A stretch of 64,000 nt of DNA, taken from assembly GCF_900460525.1 (NCBI RefSeq), contig NZ_UHIY01000001.1, positions 1,984,001 to 2,048,000 of the forward strand, in the 5' to 3' direction. The number at the start of each line of letters is the position of its first letter. The stretch's first letter is position 1. Below the pieces are notes generated by a model. That model ran no database searches and was not told the origin of the DNA. It saw only the letters and a list, made by a program, of their open reading frames with translations. The stretch is from Yersinia kristensenii. Its GTDB lineage: Bacteria > Pseudomonadota > Gammaproteobacteria > Enterobacterales > Enterobacteriaceae. Shown piece by piece: positions 34,903 to 44,727 of this stretch. The translations under genes were made by a program, and so were the position numbers.

Positions 34903-36609
34903 CTATTGGCGCACTGCGCTGTGCCAAAGTTGTTGATAATGCGGGCAAGTCGCGAGTAATTGCGTATGGTTGCCTTGCTGACTGACGCGGCCCTGCTCAA
35001 TCACCACAATGTTATCGGCGTCCATCAGAGTATCCAGCCGGTGGGCCACTGCTAACACTGTTTTATGGCGATAGTGCTGGCGAAGTGTCTGTAGGAGCTG
35101 CCGCTCATTGACGCGATCAATGGCGGCGGTGGCTTCATCCAGCAATAGCAGCGGAGCATTTTTCAATAGCGCCCGCGCCAGACTCAAGCGCTGACGTTCA
35201 CCGCCAGACAGCCAACCGGCATTTTCCCCAACCCGAGTGTTTAACCCTTCCGGTAATCGCGCCAGCAAGTCCTGTAATCCGGCCTGTTGGCAAATAGCGT
35301 CCAACTGGTGCTCACTGGCCTGCGGTGCCGCTAGCCGCAGATTATCGCCGAGCGTGCCATCGAACAATTGCACATCCTGCATGACAAAAGCCAGCCGGTC
35401 ATACAGATTATCCGTGCCTATTTCATCCAAAGTTAACCCGCCCAACCGCACTTCGCCTTGTTGCGGGGGATAGAAGTTGGCCGCCAGTGCCAGTAAGGTA
35501 CTTTTCCCTACACCGGATGCGCCGACAATCGCGGTCGTCTGGCCTGCCGGTACGCTGAAGCTGATGTTTTGCAGCAGCGGCTCTGCCCCATAACTGAAGG
35601 TCACATTATCAAATACGATGTCCATGTTCTGCGGTGCACTGCCCTGTGCCGGTTGCAGCGGTTTGTCCAGTAGCTGATTGAGTTTAGCGGCGGAGGCACT
35701 CATGATTTTCAATAACATAGCAAAAGTGCTCAACCCCAGTAGCGGCTGAATAATCGCGGCGGTAGCAATGATAAAGAACAGCCATTGAGTGCTCGCCAAT
35801 GCTTGCGGCTGCAACCAGAGCGCACTAAATAACAGCAACAACATCATGCCACATTCCAGTAAAAAGCAGCTGAGTTGCACAATCACCCCAGCCGCCGCTT
35901 CTACCCCCAGCCCGCTGTCGCGCTGTTGGCGCAATTGCTGCTTCAGCGGCAGGCGCAAAACATCACAGCGATTAAACAGTTTTAGGGTCGGTAAGGCGGC
36001 TAAATACTCCAGCACTTGGGCGCTGCTTTCGGTGCGAATTGCAGTGTCGTGCTGGGCGCGCTGCATTAGCCAGCGGTGAAAATGCTGTTGTAGCAGCCAG
36101 ATAACGGGCAGTGGCAAGGTCAGACACAATGCCAGCCGCCAATCGATAAAATAGAGGCTTAACAGCGCCAAACACGGGATGGTGATAATCGCCACCACCT
36201 CGGAAACCACGTGGGAGAGCACAAATTCAAACTGATGCAGGTCGCGCGTCATCAATGTGGTCAGTTCCCCCAGCCGATGGCGGCTGAGTTCCCCCAACGG
36301 CTGTTGACGTAAATGGCGAGTCAACGTACGGGTTAGGGCGGTGGTCAGGCGGTAACTGGCGAGGTAATTACGCCGCTGGCCGAACTGCGCGATAGTAAAG
36401 CGCAGCAACAATATCACCAGCAACCCCACCAGCAGCGCGGCGATATAAGTTGGCGTCAGTTGTGACTGCTGCATTAGCCACAAGGTAGCAAACACTGCCA
36501 CCCACGGCAGAATATTCAAGAGTTGCTCAACCACCCGCAGTACCAGCGCTAATATTAATGGGCGCGGGGATTCGTGGGTGCGATGTAACAGTTTCCACAG
36601 TTCCGTCAT
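34903..36609 (-). CDS. ABC half-transporter, YbtQ-like (permease-ATPase fusion)
   Basis: 568 aa from the ATG overlapping the upstream gene's stop (ATGA). Six-helix membrane domain, then an ATPase domain with Walker A G-A-S-G-V-G-K-S-T, signature L-S-G-G-E-R-Q-R and Walker B L-L-L-L-D-E-A-T. It pairs with the preceding half-transporter, as YbtP and YbtQ do in yersiniabactin uptake. It looks intact, but its partner is truncated. Its stop abuts the hypF stop with no bases between. The substrate cannot be told. Confidence 0.85.
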   Translation of the reverse strand: MTELWKLLHRTHESPRPLILALVLRVVEQLLNILPWVAVFATLWLMQQSQLTPTYIAALLVGLLVILLLRFTIAQFGQRRNYLASYRLTTALTRTLTRHLRQQPLGELSRHRLGELTTLMTRDLHQFEFVLSHVVSEVVAIITIPCLALLSLYFIDWRLALCLTLPLPVIWLLQQHFHRWLMQRAQHDTAIRTESSAQVLEYLAALPTLKLFNRCDVLRLPLKQQLRQQRDSGLGVEAAAGVIVQLSCFLLECGMMLLLLFSALWLQPQALASTQWLFFIIATAAIIQPLLGLSTFAMLLKIMSASAAKLNQLLDKPLQPAQGSAPQNMDIVFDNVTFSYGAEPLLQNISFSVPAGQTTAIVGASGVGKSTLLALAANFYPPQQGEVRLGGLTLDEIGTDNLYDRLAFVMQDVQLFDGTLGDNLRLAAPQASEHQLDAICQQAGLQDLLARLPEGLNTRVGENAGWLSGGERQRLSLARALLKNAPLLLLDEATAAIDRVNERQLLQTLRQHYRHKTVLAVAHRLDTLMDADNIVVIEQGRVSQQGNHTQLLATCPHYQQLWHSAVRQ

Positions 36610-38030
36610 GGCTGTTCCTCTGACTGTTGCTCTTCTGACTGATAGTGCCGATTTAAGGTTTGATACAGAGGGCAACTGTCCATCAATGCGAAGTGATGAC
36701 CTTGAGCGCAGATTTGCCCCTGTTCCAGCACCATAATGTGGTCAGCAAGCTGTGCTTGCCCCAGACGGTGAGTGACAAAAATTAGCGTTTGCTGGGGAAA
36801 AAGTTGGCGGATCCCTTGCATCAAGCGCTGTTCGGACGGGGAATCGAGGTGTGAACTGGCTTCATCCAGCAGTAGAATCGGGGTCTGGGCAAATAATCCA
36901 CGGGCGATGGCAATCCGCTGGCGTTCACCGCCGCTGAATTGGCGCGCTGCATCACCAATTAAGGTGTCCAGCCCGTGGGGTAACTGCGCGATAATCGGCT
37001 TCAGCCCGGTCAGTGCCAGCACTTGCTCGAATAACGAATCGGTAACCGGCCGCGCGGCCAACAACAGGTTTTGCCGCAAACTCATGCGCAATAACAGGTT
37101 ATTTTGCGTCACCATTATGAGTAGGGTTGCCCGCTGGTTTTCACTGAAATCCATCAAACACTGCCCGCCCAGTCGCACCCGGCCTGTATCCGCCTGAATA
37201 CTGCCGCTCAGGACATTCAGTAAACTTGATTTACCGGCCCCTGATGGCCCGACCAAAGCATAACTTTTTCCCGCTTCAAAGGTGGCGGAGAGCGGGGATA
37301 ACACTGGGCGGTTGGCATGATACAAACTCACGTCATCGGCCTGTAAAACCGGCGCTGCGTCAATGGTGAGAGAGGGAGCATGATGGGCGGGGGAGCCGAA
37401 CAGCGGGATCAGCTGTTCCAAGGCAATAAAGGCCTCCGCTAGCGCATGATGCAGCTGAGATAGCCGCAGCCACGGGCGTAGCAAGCCGCAACTGAGCATC
37501 AGTGCCAGAGCAAATTCCGGCAAAGCCAACTGCTGGTGGAGCCACAAGAAAGCCGCAGCGGGCAGCACCAATATCAGCGAAGATTGGCTGACGGTGACAA
37601 ATGCTGTCCAGCCGATAATCATCCGCCCAGTGACTTTTGCCACCAATGATAATTGATTTTCCAGTGCGCGCTCCAATTGCTGGAAGCTCTCGGCATCGCG
37701 CCGAAATGCTTTCATCACCGGCAGTGCATTGAGGAACTCCAGCATGGCGTTATCGGTGCGGGTAACACTCTGATTAAAATCCCGTTGCCGGTCGCTATAG
37801 CCCGCCATAATGCGTTTTTGCAGCAATATCGCCAGCGGCAGCGGGATTAATGCCACCAGCGCCAGCCGCCAATCTACCCAAAACAGCACACTCAACAGCA
37901 CCAGTGGCAATAACAAACCGGCGATGATATCCACCAAATAATGGGCGATAACCGGCTCTAGTCGCTCACTCTCGCGCAGCACCCGCTTTTCTAAATCGCC
38001 GCGATGAAAGCGGTTTAATTTTGCCCATAC
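36606..38030 (-). pseudogene. ABC half-transporter, YbtP-like, 5'-truncated by deletion
   Basis: The longest frame with a start is 458 aa (GTG at 37982), beginning inside the membrane domain. In-frame coding-like sequence continues upstream to about 38030 and then runs into TonB-receptor sequence, with a stop at 38058. The first roughly 100-120 residues of the membrane domain are missing. The ATPase domain is whole (Walker A G-P-S-G-A-G-K-S-S, signature F-S-G-G-E-R-Q-R, Walker B L-L-L-D-E-A-S-S-H-L-D). Probably non-functional. Confidence 0.85.
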
Positions 38031-38512
38031 AGCACCGATGACGGGCCGCGCAACACTTCAATCCGCTCTAAGCCATAAGGCTCGGCTTTCGGCCAGGCTT
38101 GGGCGGTGGTGCTGCGCAAACCGTCGCGCAACATACCGGTGCTAGAAATATCAAAACCACGGATATTCAGGCTATCAAAACGCTGCGATGCAGCCCCATT
38201 GGTTTGCAATATTCCCGAGGTATAGCGCAAGGCTTCGGCCACGGATTGGGCATTATGGGCCGTTATCTCAGCCCGGCTGACCACTGAGATAGCTTGCGGC
38301 GTTTCAATCAGCGGGGTATCGGTTTTGGTGGCGGTGCTGCTGCGGGTCGCAATATAACCGTTGACCGGCCCAGTGGGGGATTCAGCCTGTTTGGCGGTCA
38401 CGATAAGCGTATCTGCTGCCGCTTTTTTATCGCTGTCAGCCTGGCTCAGGGCCGGGAAGCATAAAGCAATGAATGCCGCTGGTGGTAGTAAATGGCGTAA
38501 ATGGGACGTCAT
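38015..38512 (-). pseudogene. TonB-dependent siderophore receptor, N-terminal fragment
   Basis: 165 aa: signal peptide (about 25 residues), TonB-box-like D-T-L-I-V-T-A, then the plug domain to E-R-I-E-V-L-R-G-P-S-S-V-L-Y-G-Q-N, where it hits TAA. In the FhuA/FpvA-type family this point is followed by the rest of the plug and a 22-strand barrel, all absent. The fragment ends exactly where the truncated ABC gene begins, so one deletion removed both the barrel and the ABC N-terminus. Confidence 0.9.
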
Positions 38513-38644
38513 AATGTGGCTTTCCTAGAGGTCATTTCCCAAAAATGGGAATGTATCTCATTTGTATTCAAGCCACAGCGCAGTCACTTTAATTTCTGCG
38601 ACTATTGTTTTAGATAAAATATAACTTAATGAAAAGAGACTGAA

Positions 38645-39526
38645 TTATTGGCGCAGTGTGTGAGGCGACAAACCAAAACGTTTACGAAATGCGGTTGAGA
38701 AGTGAGCTGGGGTATAGCCTACCGACCAGGCCACATTAGCTATTGGGCAGTCGCCGCTGACCAGCAGACGGTAGCCTTGTTGCAAGCGCAGCTCTTGTAA
38801 GCAGGCGGCGACGGTGCAGCCCAGTAACATTTTAAAACCATGATTCAACTTGCGCACGTTTAACCCCACTTGACGGGCCAATTGATAGAGTGTTGGGGCA
38901 TTAGCCAGGTCGGCGGCCAGTAATTCGCGGGCCTGATGGATGCGCTCAATATCCGCCTGATTAAGGCGCGGTGGGTTAGTGGGCGTGTGCTGTCCCTGTA
39001 GCTGCTCCAGTGCAAAAGCGCTGAGTTCCAATGCTTTACCTGCCAGATACAAATCGCGGAATTTCCCTTGCAGTGGGTTGGTTATCATTTGTTGCACCAG
39101 CGCCTGCATCGGTTTACTGGCGGGCTGGCACAATAACTGTGGCCCGTGCTGAGTTGCCCGCTGCAATAGCGGCAGGTCAGATATTTCGAGGGAGTCGAGC
39201 ATCTCGGCATCTAAACGCACACTGGCATAATGCATTGAAGTGTCGGGGGTAAAACGCTGGTGGCTGATATTTTCTTCATGATTGGCAATCACACAGAGTG
39301 TTGGGCTGCTGATGGTGATGTTTTCCTGATTTTCCAGGCGGCATTGCAATGAGCCGCGCAGCACCAGAATCAGCTTAATACCTTGCCACAAGGGTTCTGG
39401 CATCCACTCAGCATTGGGCGGCAGCCATTTGCCACAAGATAGCTGTATTTGTGGCGAGGTAAGAGAAAGATGAGTCTGATGGTGCTCAAATGCGGGCATT
39501 AGCGGGGATAAAGCAGAATTTGGCAT
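38645..39526 (-). CDS. AraC-family regulator, YbtA/PchR-like
   Basis: 293 aa from the ATG at 39526, which has GGTGA upstream; an ATG at 39538 is also in frame. The C-terminal AraC domain has two helix-turn-helices (L-Y-Q-L-A-R-Q-V-G-L-N-V and I-A-N-V-A-W-S-V-G-Y-T-P-A-H-F-S-T-A-F-R). Such regulators activate receptor and uptake genes in response to the bound siderophore. It lies upstream of the ruined receptor and ABC genes in the same orientation, so its targets may be gone. Confidence 0.88.
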   Translation of the reverse strand: MPNSALSPLMPAFEHHQTHLSLTSPQIQLSCGKWLPPNAEWMPEPLWQGIKLILVLRGSLQCRLENQENITISSPTLCVIANHEENISHQRFTPDTSMHYASVRLDAEMLDSLEISDLPLLQRATQHGPQLLCQPASKPMQALVQQMITNPLQGKFRDLYLAGKALELSAFALEQLQGQHTPTNPPRLNQADIERIHQARELLAADLANAPTLYQLARQVGLNVRKLNHGFKMLLGCTVAACLQELRLQQGYRLLVSGDCPIANVAWSVGYTPAHFSTAFRKRFGLSPHTLRQ

Positions 39527-39743
39527 CAGAATCACCATTAAAAGGCAGAATAATGCTCCCTAAGATAGGCCAAGTTTGAGGATAAAAATACTAAAAATTC
39601 GCTAATGGTTTTTGAGTTATCCCATTGAGAATATGAGGTTTTATTCTATCAACATGATAATGCGAGCAATTAAAACTATATTCAGCAAAATTGTATCATT
39701 CTGAGTGATGAATATGGGTTAACGTGTTAATAATGAAGTTCGT

Positions 39744-39832
39744 TGACTCGGGGTGCCCACCGTTTAATCTGGTGTGGCTGAGATAAGACCCGTATGACCT
39801 GATCTGGATTATGCCAGCGGAGGGAAGTTGCG
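39744..39832 (+). ncRNA. TPP riboswitch (thi box)
   Basis: Contains the conserved aptamer blocks: ACTCGGGGTGCCC, GGCTGAGATAAGACCC, then ACCTGATCTGGATTATGCCA and GCGGAGGGAAGT. It binds thiamine pyrophosphate and turns down thiM. Confidence 0.95.
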
Positions 39833-39834
39833 GT

Positions 39835-39876
39835 GCCTTAAACAAGGCCTCCCCTTCCTGTTCGCCGGTGAGGGGA
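39835..39876 (+). promoter_or_regulatory. Riboswitch expression platform hiding the thiM ribosome site
   Basis: Hairpin GCCTT-AAAC-AAGGC (39835-39848), then TCCCCT (39850-39855), able to pair with AGGGGA (39871-39876), the thiM Shine-Dalgarno. No T run, so control is likely translational. Confidence 0.7.
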
Positions 39877-39880
39877 CACT

Positions 39881-40693
39881 ATGAATACCATCCACACTGA
39901 CACCTCTATTTCACCCACTCTTTTCCCAGATGCACGGGCTACCGCCAGTTGGCATCAATTCCGTGCCACGCCGCCATTGGTGCATTGTCTGACCAATGAA
40001 GTGGTGCAGTCATTTACCGCTAATGTGTTGCTCGCTCTGGGGGCTTTCCCCGCCATGGTGGTAGAGCCGGAAGAAACCGCGCAATTCAGTGCTATGGCGA
40101 ACAGTTTGCTTATTAATATTGGAACGCTGCATCGGGCGCGAGCAGAGTCCATGTTGAGCGCGGTAATCGCGGCTAATCAAGCGGGAACACCCTGGGTGCT
40201 GGACCCCGTTGCGGTGGGCGGGCTGGCATATCGTACTGATTTCGCCCGCCATTTACTCACACTAAAACCTGCGGCTATACGTGGAAACGCCTCGGAGATC
40301 ATGGCATTGAGTGGTATGGCGACCATGGGGCGCGGAGTGGATAGTGTGGATACGTCGCTGGCAGCTTTACCTGCTGCTCGCCAATTGGCCCGACAGGCCC
40401 AGACGGTGGTTGCCGTAACCGGTGAGGTAGATTATGTCACTGATGGTCAACGCGATTTTGCCGTGGCTGGCGGTGATAAGCTGATGACCCGGGTGGTGGG
40501 CACTGGTTGTGCGCTGTCTGCGGTGGTGGCGGCATTTTGTGCGCTAGACGGGGATCGTTTGCACCATGTTGCTACCGCTTGCCGAATTATGTCGCAAGTC
40601 GGCGGGCAGGTATCTCAACGCGTCGCTGGGCCGGGGAGTTTTATTCCCGCATTTCTTGATGGCCTTTATCAATTGGAGACTCTGGTGTCTTAA
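39881..40693 (+). CDS. thiM: Hydroxyethylthiazole kinase ThiM
   Basis: 270 aa ribokinase-like enzyme that salvages the thiazole moiety of thiamine. Family blocks [27 protein letters not shown] and [12 protein letters not shown] (anion hole and catalytic Cys) are visible. It stands alone, without thiE or thiD after it. Controlled by the TPP riboswitch. Confidence 0.95.
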   Translation: MNTIHTDTSISPTLFPDARATASWHQFRATPPLVHCLTNEVVQSFTANVLLALGAFPAMVVEPEETAQFSAMANSLLINIGTLHRARAESMLSAVIAANQAGTPWVLDPVAVGGLAYRTDFARHLLTLKPAAIRGNASEIMALSGMATMGRGVDSVDTSLAALPAARQLARQAQTVVAVTGEVDYVTDGQRDFAVAGGDKLMTRVVGTGCALSAVVAAFCALDGDRLHHVATACRIMSQVGGQVSQRVAGPGSFIPAFLDGLYQLETLVS

Positions 40694-40754
40694 CTCTTGC
40701 CCGATCTTCTCTCTATCCTGCCAAGATTTTATTCTCAGATTAAATTTAATGATC

Positions 40755-40776
40755 AGCCTCTGCGGGGGCTTTTAAT
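40755..40776 (+). terminator. Terminator after thiM
   Basis: AGCCTC-TGCG-GGGGCT hairpin (40755-40770) followed by a T-rich tract. Confidence 0.8.
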
Positions 40777-40911
40777 TTTTGAATTTATATTCAGCAAATA
40801 TTTTGCCATGGTTTAACATTTAAATAGAGGACATTCTGACTCTTTTGTCTTCCCGGTCTATTTCCACATCTCTGTTTTTTTAGTTCCCTAATGAACATAT
40901 AGGAAAATATA

Positions 40912-41595
40912 ATGGCCATTCTGAACAGTTATAAGATAGCGGCGCTGTTTGCCGTCGGGATATTAATGGCAGGATGCGCCTCAAAGGTCACAACCAGTGC
41001 GCAGTACTCTGGTTTTCTTGGTGATTACAGTAAGTTACAAGAATCTGAATCCGCAAGTGGCCAGAAAGTATTGCGTTGGGTTTCACCCGATTTCAATGTT
41101 GATAAATACACTGGCATTTATTATACGCCGTTGGTCTATTATCCAAGATCAAGCCCAACTCAACGAGTAAGTCAGAAAACATTAGATGAAATATTAGCTT
41201 ACGCGAATAAAAGGCTTAAACAGGCCGTTAGCCAACAATTACCGCTAGTCAATTCACCGAAAAAACACAATATTTTGATTGTACGAGGTGCAATTACCGC
41301 AGTTTCTGCGGAAGATAAAGATATTCAAGTCTATGAGATGATTCCAATAGCCGCTGTTATTGCCGGAACTATGGCGGCGACCGGTAACCGCACCCAACAT
41401 ACTGCGCTTTATTTGGAATTACAGGTTATTGATTCTAATACCGGCAAACCCGTTATTGTCGTCGTACGCAAAGCTTATGGTAAGGATGTCAGTAACAGCG
41501 GCGTACCGATTTCTGCAGAACAAGTCAAAAGTACAATAGATGGTTTGGTTTACGATATTGTTAACTTCAAATTAAAAAGCCAACCCACTCAGTAA
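40912..41595 (+). CDS. DUF3313-like outer-membrane lipoprotein
   Basis: 227 aa. Signal peptide with lipobox M-A-G-C (Cys22). The mature start has S-G-F-L-G-D-Y-S-K-L, typical of DUF3313 lipoproteins as I recall them. A hydrophobic stretch at about residues 145-160 (P-I-A-A-V-I-A-G-T-M-A-A) is unusual for a soluble lipoprotein. Function unknown. Single gene between two terminators. Confidence 0.8.
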   Translation: MAILNSYKIAALFAVGILMAGCASKVTTSAQYSGFLGDYSKLQESESASGQKVLRWVSPDFNVDKYTGIYYTPLVYYPRSSPTQRVSQKTLDEILAYANKRLKQAVSQQLPLVNSPKKHNILIVRGAITAVSAEDKDIQVYEMIPIAAVIAGTMAATGNRTQHTALYLELQVIDSNTGKPVIVVVRKAYGKDVSNSGVPISAEQVKSTIDGLVYDIVNFKLKSQPTQ

Positions 41596-41604
41596 AACTG
41601 CTGC

Positions 41605-41650
41605 GGCTCAGCCTTTGTAAGTCATTTATCCAGAGGCTGAGCCATTTTTC
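41605..41650. terminator. Bidirectional terminator
   Basis: GGCTCAGCCT (41605-41614) and AGGCTGAGCC (41634-41643) form a perfect 10-bp stem, followed by ATTTTTC. It separates the lipoprotein gene from the convergent c-di-GMP gene. Confidence 0.88.
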
Positions 41651-41658
41651 TTGATGTT

Positions 41659-44238
41659 TTATTTATCATTATCTGTTTGATGAGTAATATTTAATAATTC
41701 ATTTAATTTCATTGGCTTACCCAGAAGATAACCTTGGGCTTCATCGCACATTAACGCTTGTAGATGCTCAAGTTGTTCTGTGGTTTCAACGCCTTCGGCG
41801 GTCACGGTCATAGAGAGCGCGTGGCCGAGGTTAATAATTCCCTCGACAATTGATTGCCCTTCACGGGACTGCGTCAGCTCATCAATAAAGCTCTTATCAA
41901 TTTTCAAACCATCGAATGGGAAGCGGCGCAGATAATTCAGTGAGGAATATCCAGTCCCAAAATCATCCATTGATAAACGCACGCCCAAGGCTTTCAATGC
42001 GGTCATGGTTTTAAAGGCGCCATCTGCATCTTCAATCATTATCCGCTCAGTGATTTCTAACTCCAGCCGGTGGCTCGGTAACCCGGTCTGCCGCAAAACT
42101 TGTCGCACTCGCTCAATAAGATGTTGGCTGCGGAATTCAATGGCAGATATATTGACTGAAACAATCAGTGAGGCGGGCCATGTAGCTGCATCCTGACAGG
42201 CTTGAAGCATCGTCCAATCGCTGATGGCGGTAATAAGGCCGGTCTCTTCTGCCAAAGCAATAAATTGATCTGGCATCAGCAGCCCCAACACCGGGTGGTT
42301 CCAGCGCACCAGCGCTTCGGCACCTGTAAGTTTGGTTCCTGCAATACGATAGCGCGGCTGATAGTAAAGGTTGAATTCATTGTGTTTAATAGCTTGGCGC
42401 AAGAAACGCTCTAACTCGCTGCGTTGCATTAGGCGGTCATTCATTTCACTGGAATAAAAACTCCAGCGGTTGCGGCCACTATTTTTGGCTTCATACATCG
42501 CAATATCTGCGAAGCGCAACAGCTCCTCGGCTTGCATGGAGTCCTGTGGCGCTAGCGCAATACCGATGCTGGCGCTGATAAAAATATCCTGATCATTAAT
42601 AATATATGGGCTTTCAATGCGGTCAATAACGCGCGTGCAGAGGTCTTCAATTTCTTTGATTGAAGAAAGCCCGGTAATAATTAGGATGAATTCATCTCCC
42701 CCTTGACGAGCCACTAAATCCTGATCGCGCAAACAACTTCTCAGCCGTTCAGATACTTGATGGAGCACCTGGTCACCCGCCATATGGCCAAAGGTATCGT
42801 TAACGGGTTTAAATTTATCCAAATCAACATTGAGGATCACCAACGGATGCGGTGCAGCGGTTAAATTACGCAGCTTACTTTCCAGAAATTCTTTCATTCT
42901 CATACGGTTGGGTAAACCGGTCAGCGAGTCATGCAGAGAAAGATGCTGAATTCGCTCTTGTGCTTCTATCTCTTGGGTGATGTCAGAAACAGTGCCACGA
43001 AAACCAATGTTTTCATCATTTTTGATGATGGGTTTGGCATAAACACGGCAAATACGTTTGTCACCTTTGGCTGAGAAATACGTGCATTGCAGCTCATTGC
43101 GGGATTCTGTTAAATGCGTGTATTGCAGCCAGGATCGTAGCGGAATATGGTCACAATTGAGCAAGGAGTCGAGATTACGGCCTAACCAGCGCTCGACACT
43201 GAGCCCGGTAATAGTGGTAAATCGCTGGGAGAGATAGGTGATGCGCAGGTTGGCATCTGTTTCCCATAGCCAATCGGTGGCGGCTTCCGCCATGTGACGA
43301 AAGCGCTCTTCGCTGGCAATTAATGCCACTTTATTTTCATCGGCAATGTGCGCTTCCGACAGCGCGCGCCGTAGAATCCACCAGCCACTCAGCCAGAGAA
43401 TAAGGGCAATTAACGCCAGTAAGGGCAGTAATATATTGAGCAGTTGCGCGCCGGGCATATGTTGGTTCCAGTACAGCGTCACTACACTGTTGTCATTTGG
43501 CGCTAATTCTTTTGACGATAACTGTATTGAGGGGCTGGAAGCAGCATCTTTTTTATCCAAGGCCGTGCGGAGGTGGTGAATACCATAATTTTCGCCCAAC
43601 ACATTCAGTTCGGTTTGGGTCAGTATATTGGTGAAGACCAGAACAGACGGTGGGCCAGCCACGGGTTTAATCCGTGGGTCATTGCCGGTGGTTAATACCG
43701 CCGCCGCAACAATGGCAGGTACTCCAGCAATATTGATGATTTTCGTGGCGGCATCTTGTTTTTCGGCCTGACGGCGTACCGAATCAATAAACGGCGTAAT
43801 ATTTTCGCCGAGCCAGTCTTGTAGATCGATATTCACCAACTGCCCATTGATGACGGAATAACGGGTTTTCCCTTGTCCATCAATGACAAAAACACCTTCA
43901 TAGCCAAAGTTTTTGTAAAGCGATGGCCCCAGATTTTGGCTAACAAAGGCCCAGTCAGGATCGACGGTGACATGTAAGTGTTCATAGGCATCGCCCCAAT
44001 AAGCATTATCTTTTATTCTGGTTTTGATAGATTTTTGGCGCGTTTCCCATGCTTTTTCCAGCAGAAAACGGCTATTGGATTCGGCTTGTTCATTTAATTG
44101 TGTAGCAAGATAGATAATGCCCGCAGCGGCAATAATAATGATTGCTCCAACGAGCAAAACCATAGTCCGTAAAGCCCGTTTGGCAAAGAAAACATTTTCC
44201 CCTCTGGCCCCCGATTCAGGTGGGGTGGAGTTTGTCAT
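41659..44238 (-). CDS. CHASE4-PAS-GGDEF-EAL cyclic-di-GMP enzyme
   Basis: 859 aa from the ATG at 44236-44238 (AGGGA ribosome site; the open frame extends 9 codons further). Order: membrane helix (about 30-50), periplasmic CHASE4-like sensor (about 60-225), second helix (about 270-290), PAS (about 310-420), GGDEF (intact motif near residue 515; R-Q-G-G-D-E-F), EAL (E-A-L-V-R-W near 640; D-D-F-G-T-G-Y-S-S near 755). Both catalytic signatures are whole, so it may make and break c-di-GMP. Divergent from the RND operon. A link to Flag-2 motility is only a guess. Confidence 0.92.
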   Translation of the reverse strand: MTNSTPPESGARGENVFFAKRALRTMVLLVGAIIIIAAAGIIYLATQLNEQAESNSRFLLEKAWETRQKSIKTRIKDNAYWGDAYEHLHVTVDPDWAFVSQNLGPSLYKNFGYEGVFVIDGQGKTRYSVINGQLVNIDLQDWLGENITPFIDSVRRQAEKQDAATKIINIAGVPAIVAAAVLTTGNDPRIKPVAGPPSVLVFTNILTQTELNVLGENYGIHHLRTALDKKDAASSPSIQLSSKELAPNDNSVVTLYWNQHMPGAQLLNILLPLLALIALILWLSGWWILRRALSEAHIADENKVALIASEERFRHMAEAATDWLWETDANLRITYLSQRFTTITGLSVERWLGRNLDSLLNCDHIPLRSWLQYTHLTESRNELQCTYFSAKGDKRICRVYAKPIIKNDENIGFRGTVSDITQEIEAQERIQHLSLHDSLTGLPNRMRMKEFLESKLRNLTAAPHPLVILNVDLDKFKPVNDTFGHMAGDQVLHQVSERLRSCLRDQDLVARQGGDEFILIITGLSSIKEIEDLCTRVIDRIESPYIINDQDIFISASIGIALAPQDSMQAEELLRFADIAMYEAKNSGRNRWSFYSSEMNDRLMQRSELERFLRQAIKHNEFNLYYQPRYRIAGTKLTGAEALVRWNHPVLGLLMPDQFIALAEETGLITAISDWTMLQACQDAATWPASLIVSVNISAIEFRSQHLIERVRQVLRQTGLPSHRLELEITERIMIEDADGAFKTMTALKALGVRLSMDDFGTGYSSLNYLRRFPFDGLKIDKSFIDELTQSREGQSIVEGIINLGHALSMTVTAEGVETTEQLEHLQALMCDEAQGYLLGKPMKLNELLNITHQTDNDK

Positions 44239-44248
44239 AGTGAATTCC

Positions 44249-44350
44249 CTTATACCCATCATCATCTTTCAAATTGCAGCGGTGTTGGCTGCACTGATTA
44301 CTCCGGCCATCCATGGGCAACCCTTGTTTGCCATCTTTCCTCACTGAGAA
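44249..44350. repeat. ERIC-type repeat fragment
   Basis: TTATACCCATCATCATCTTT followed by CAAATTGCAGCGGTGTTGGC and TGCACTGATTACTCCGGCCA is the right half of an ERIC-like element in reverse, degenerate. It lies within the leader of the c-di-GMP gene. Confidence 0.6.
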
Positions 44351-44727
44351 ATAGATTGGGCGCGCTGAGAAAAACATTTGTCTAATCAGCAGAAAGTAAG
44401 GACGCTAAGGTAATATAAACTAGTATAACTCCGCCGAGTTATTATTTTAGCTTAGAATAATATGATGTTTTTCTGCGGTTTTTTCATTAAAAAAGAATAG
44501 AAATAAAACCAAACTGACTATCTATCCTTCATGGACAATGAGTCTCAAGTGTTTCGCTGAGCGCTGGGAGGATTGTTTGTACAGCGCCAGAATGATTGTT
44601 ATTCAGGTTTTAGTCTGCAATATGAATTTTTGTCGCAAGACGTTAAAGTGACTTAAGATTATTATTAATCACGCTAAGTTTATTTACCCCGTACCCACAC
44701 TAATTGCCCGCCGAGAGTAAGGAATAA
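44351..44727. other. Intergenic region before the RND operon
   Basis: 377 bp, AT-rich. It should hold divergent promoters. I see no repressor gene next to the pump and no clear operator. Confidence 0.5.

Larger units (their letters stand above)
39527..39880. other. Intergenic region with the thiM riboswitch
   Basis: 354 bp. The left 200 bp are AT-rich and should hold divergent promoters for the AraC gene and thiM. The right part is the TPP riboswitch and its expression platform. Confidence 0.6.

Noticed and set aside
38545..38565. Fur box before the TonB receptor fragment
   Set aside because: Only short half-matches (AATGA/CATT) are present; too weak to annotate.
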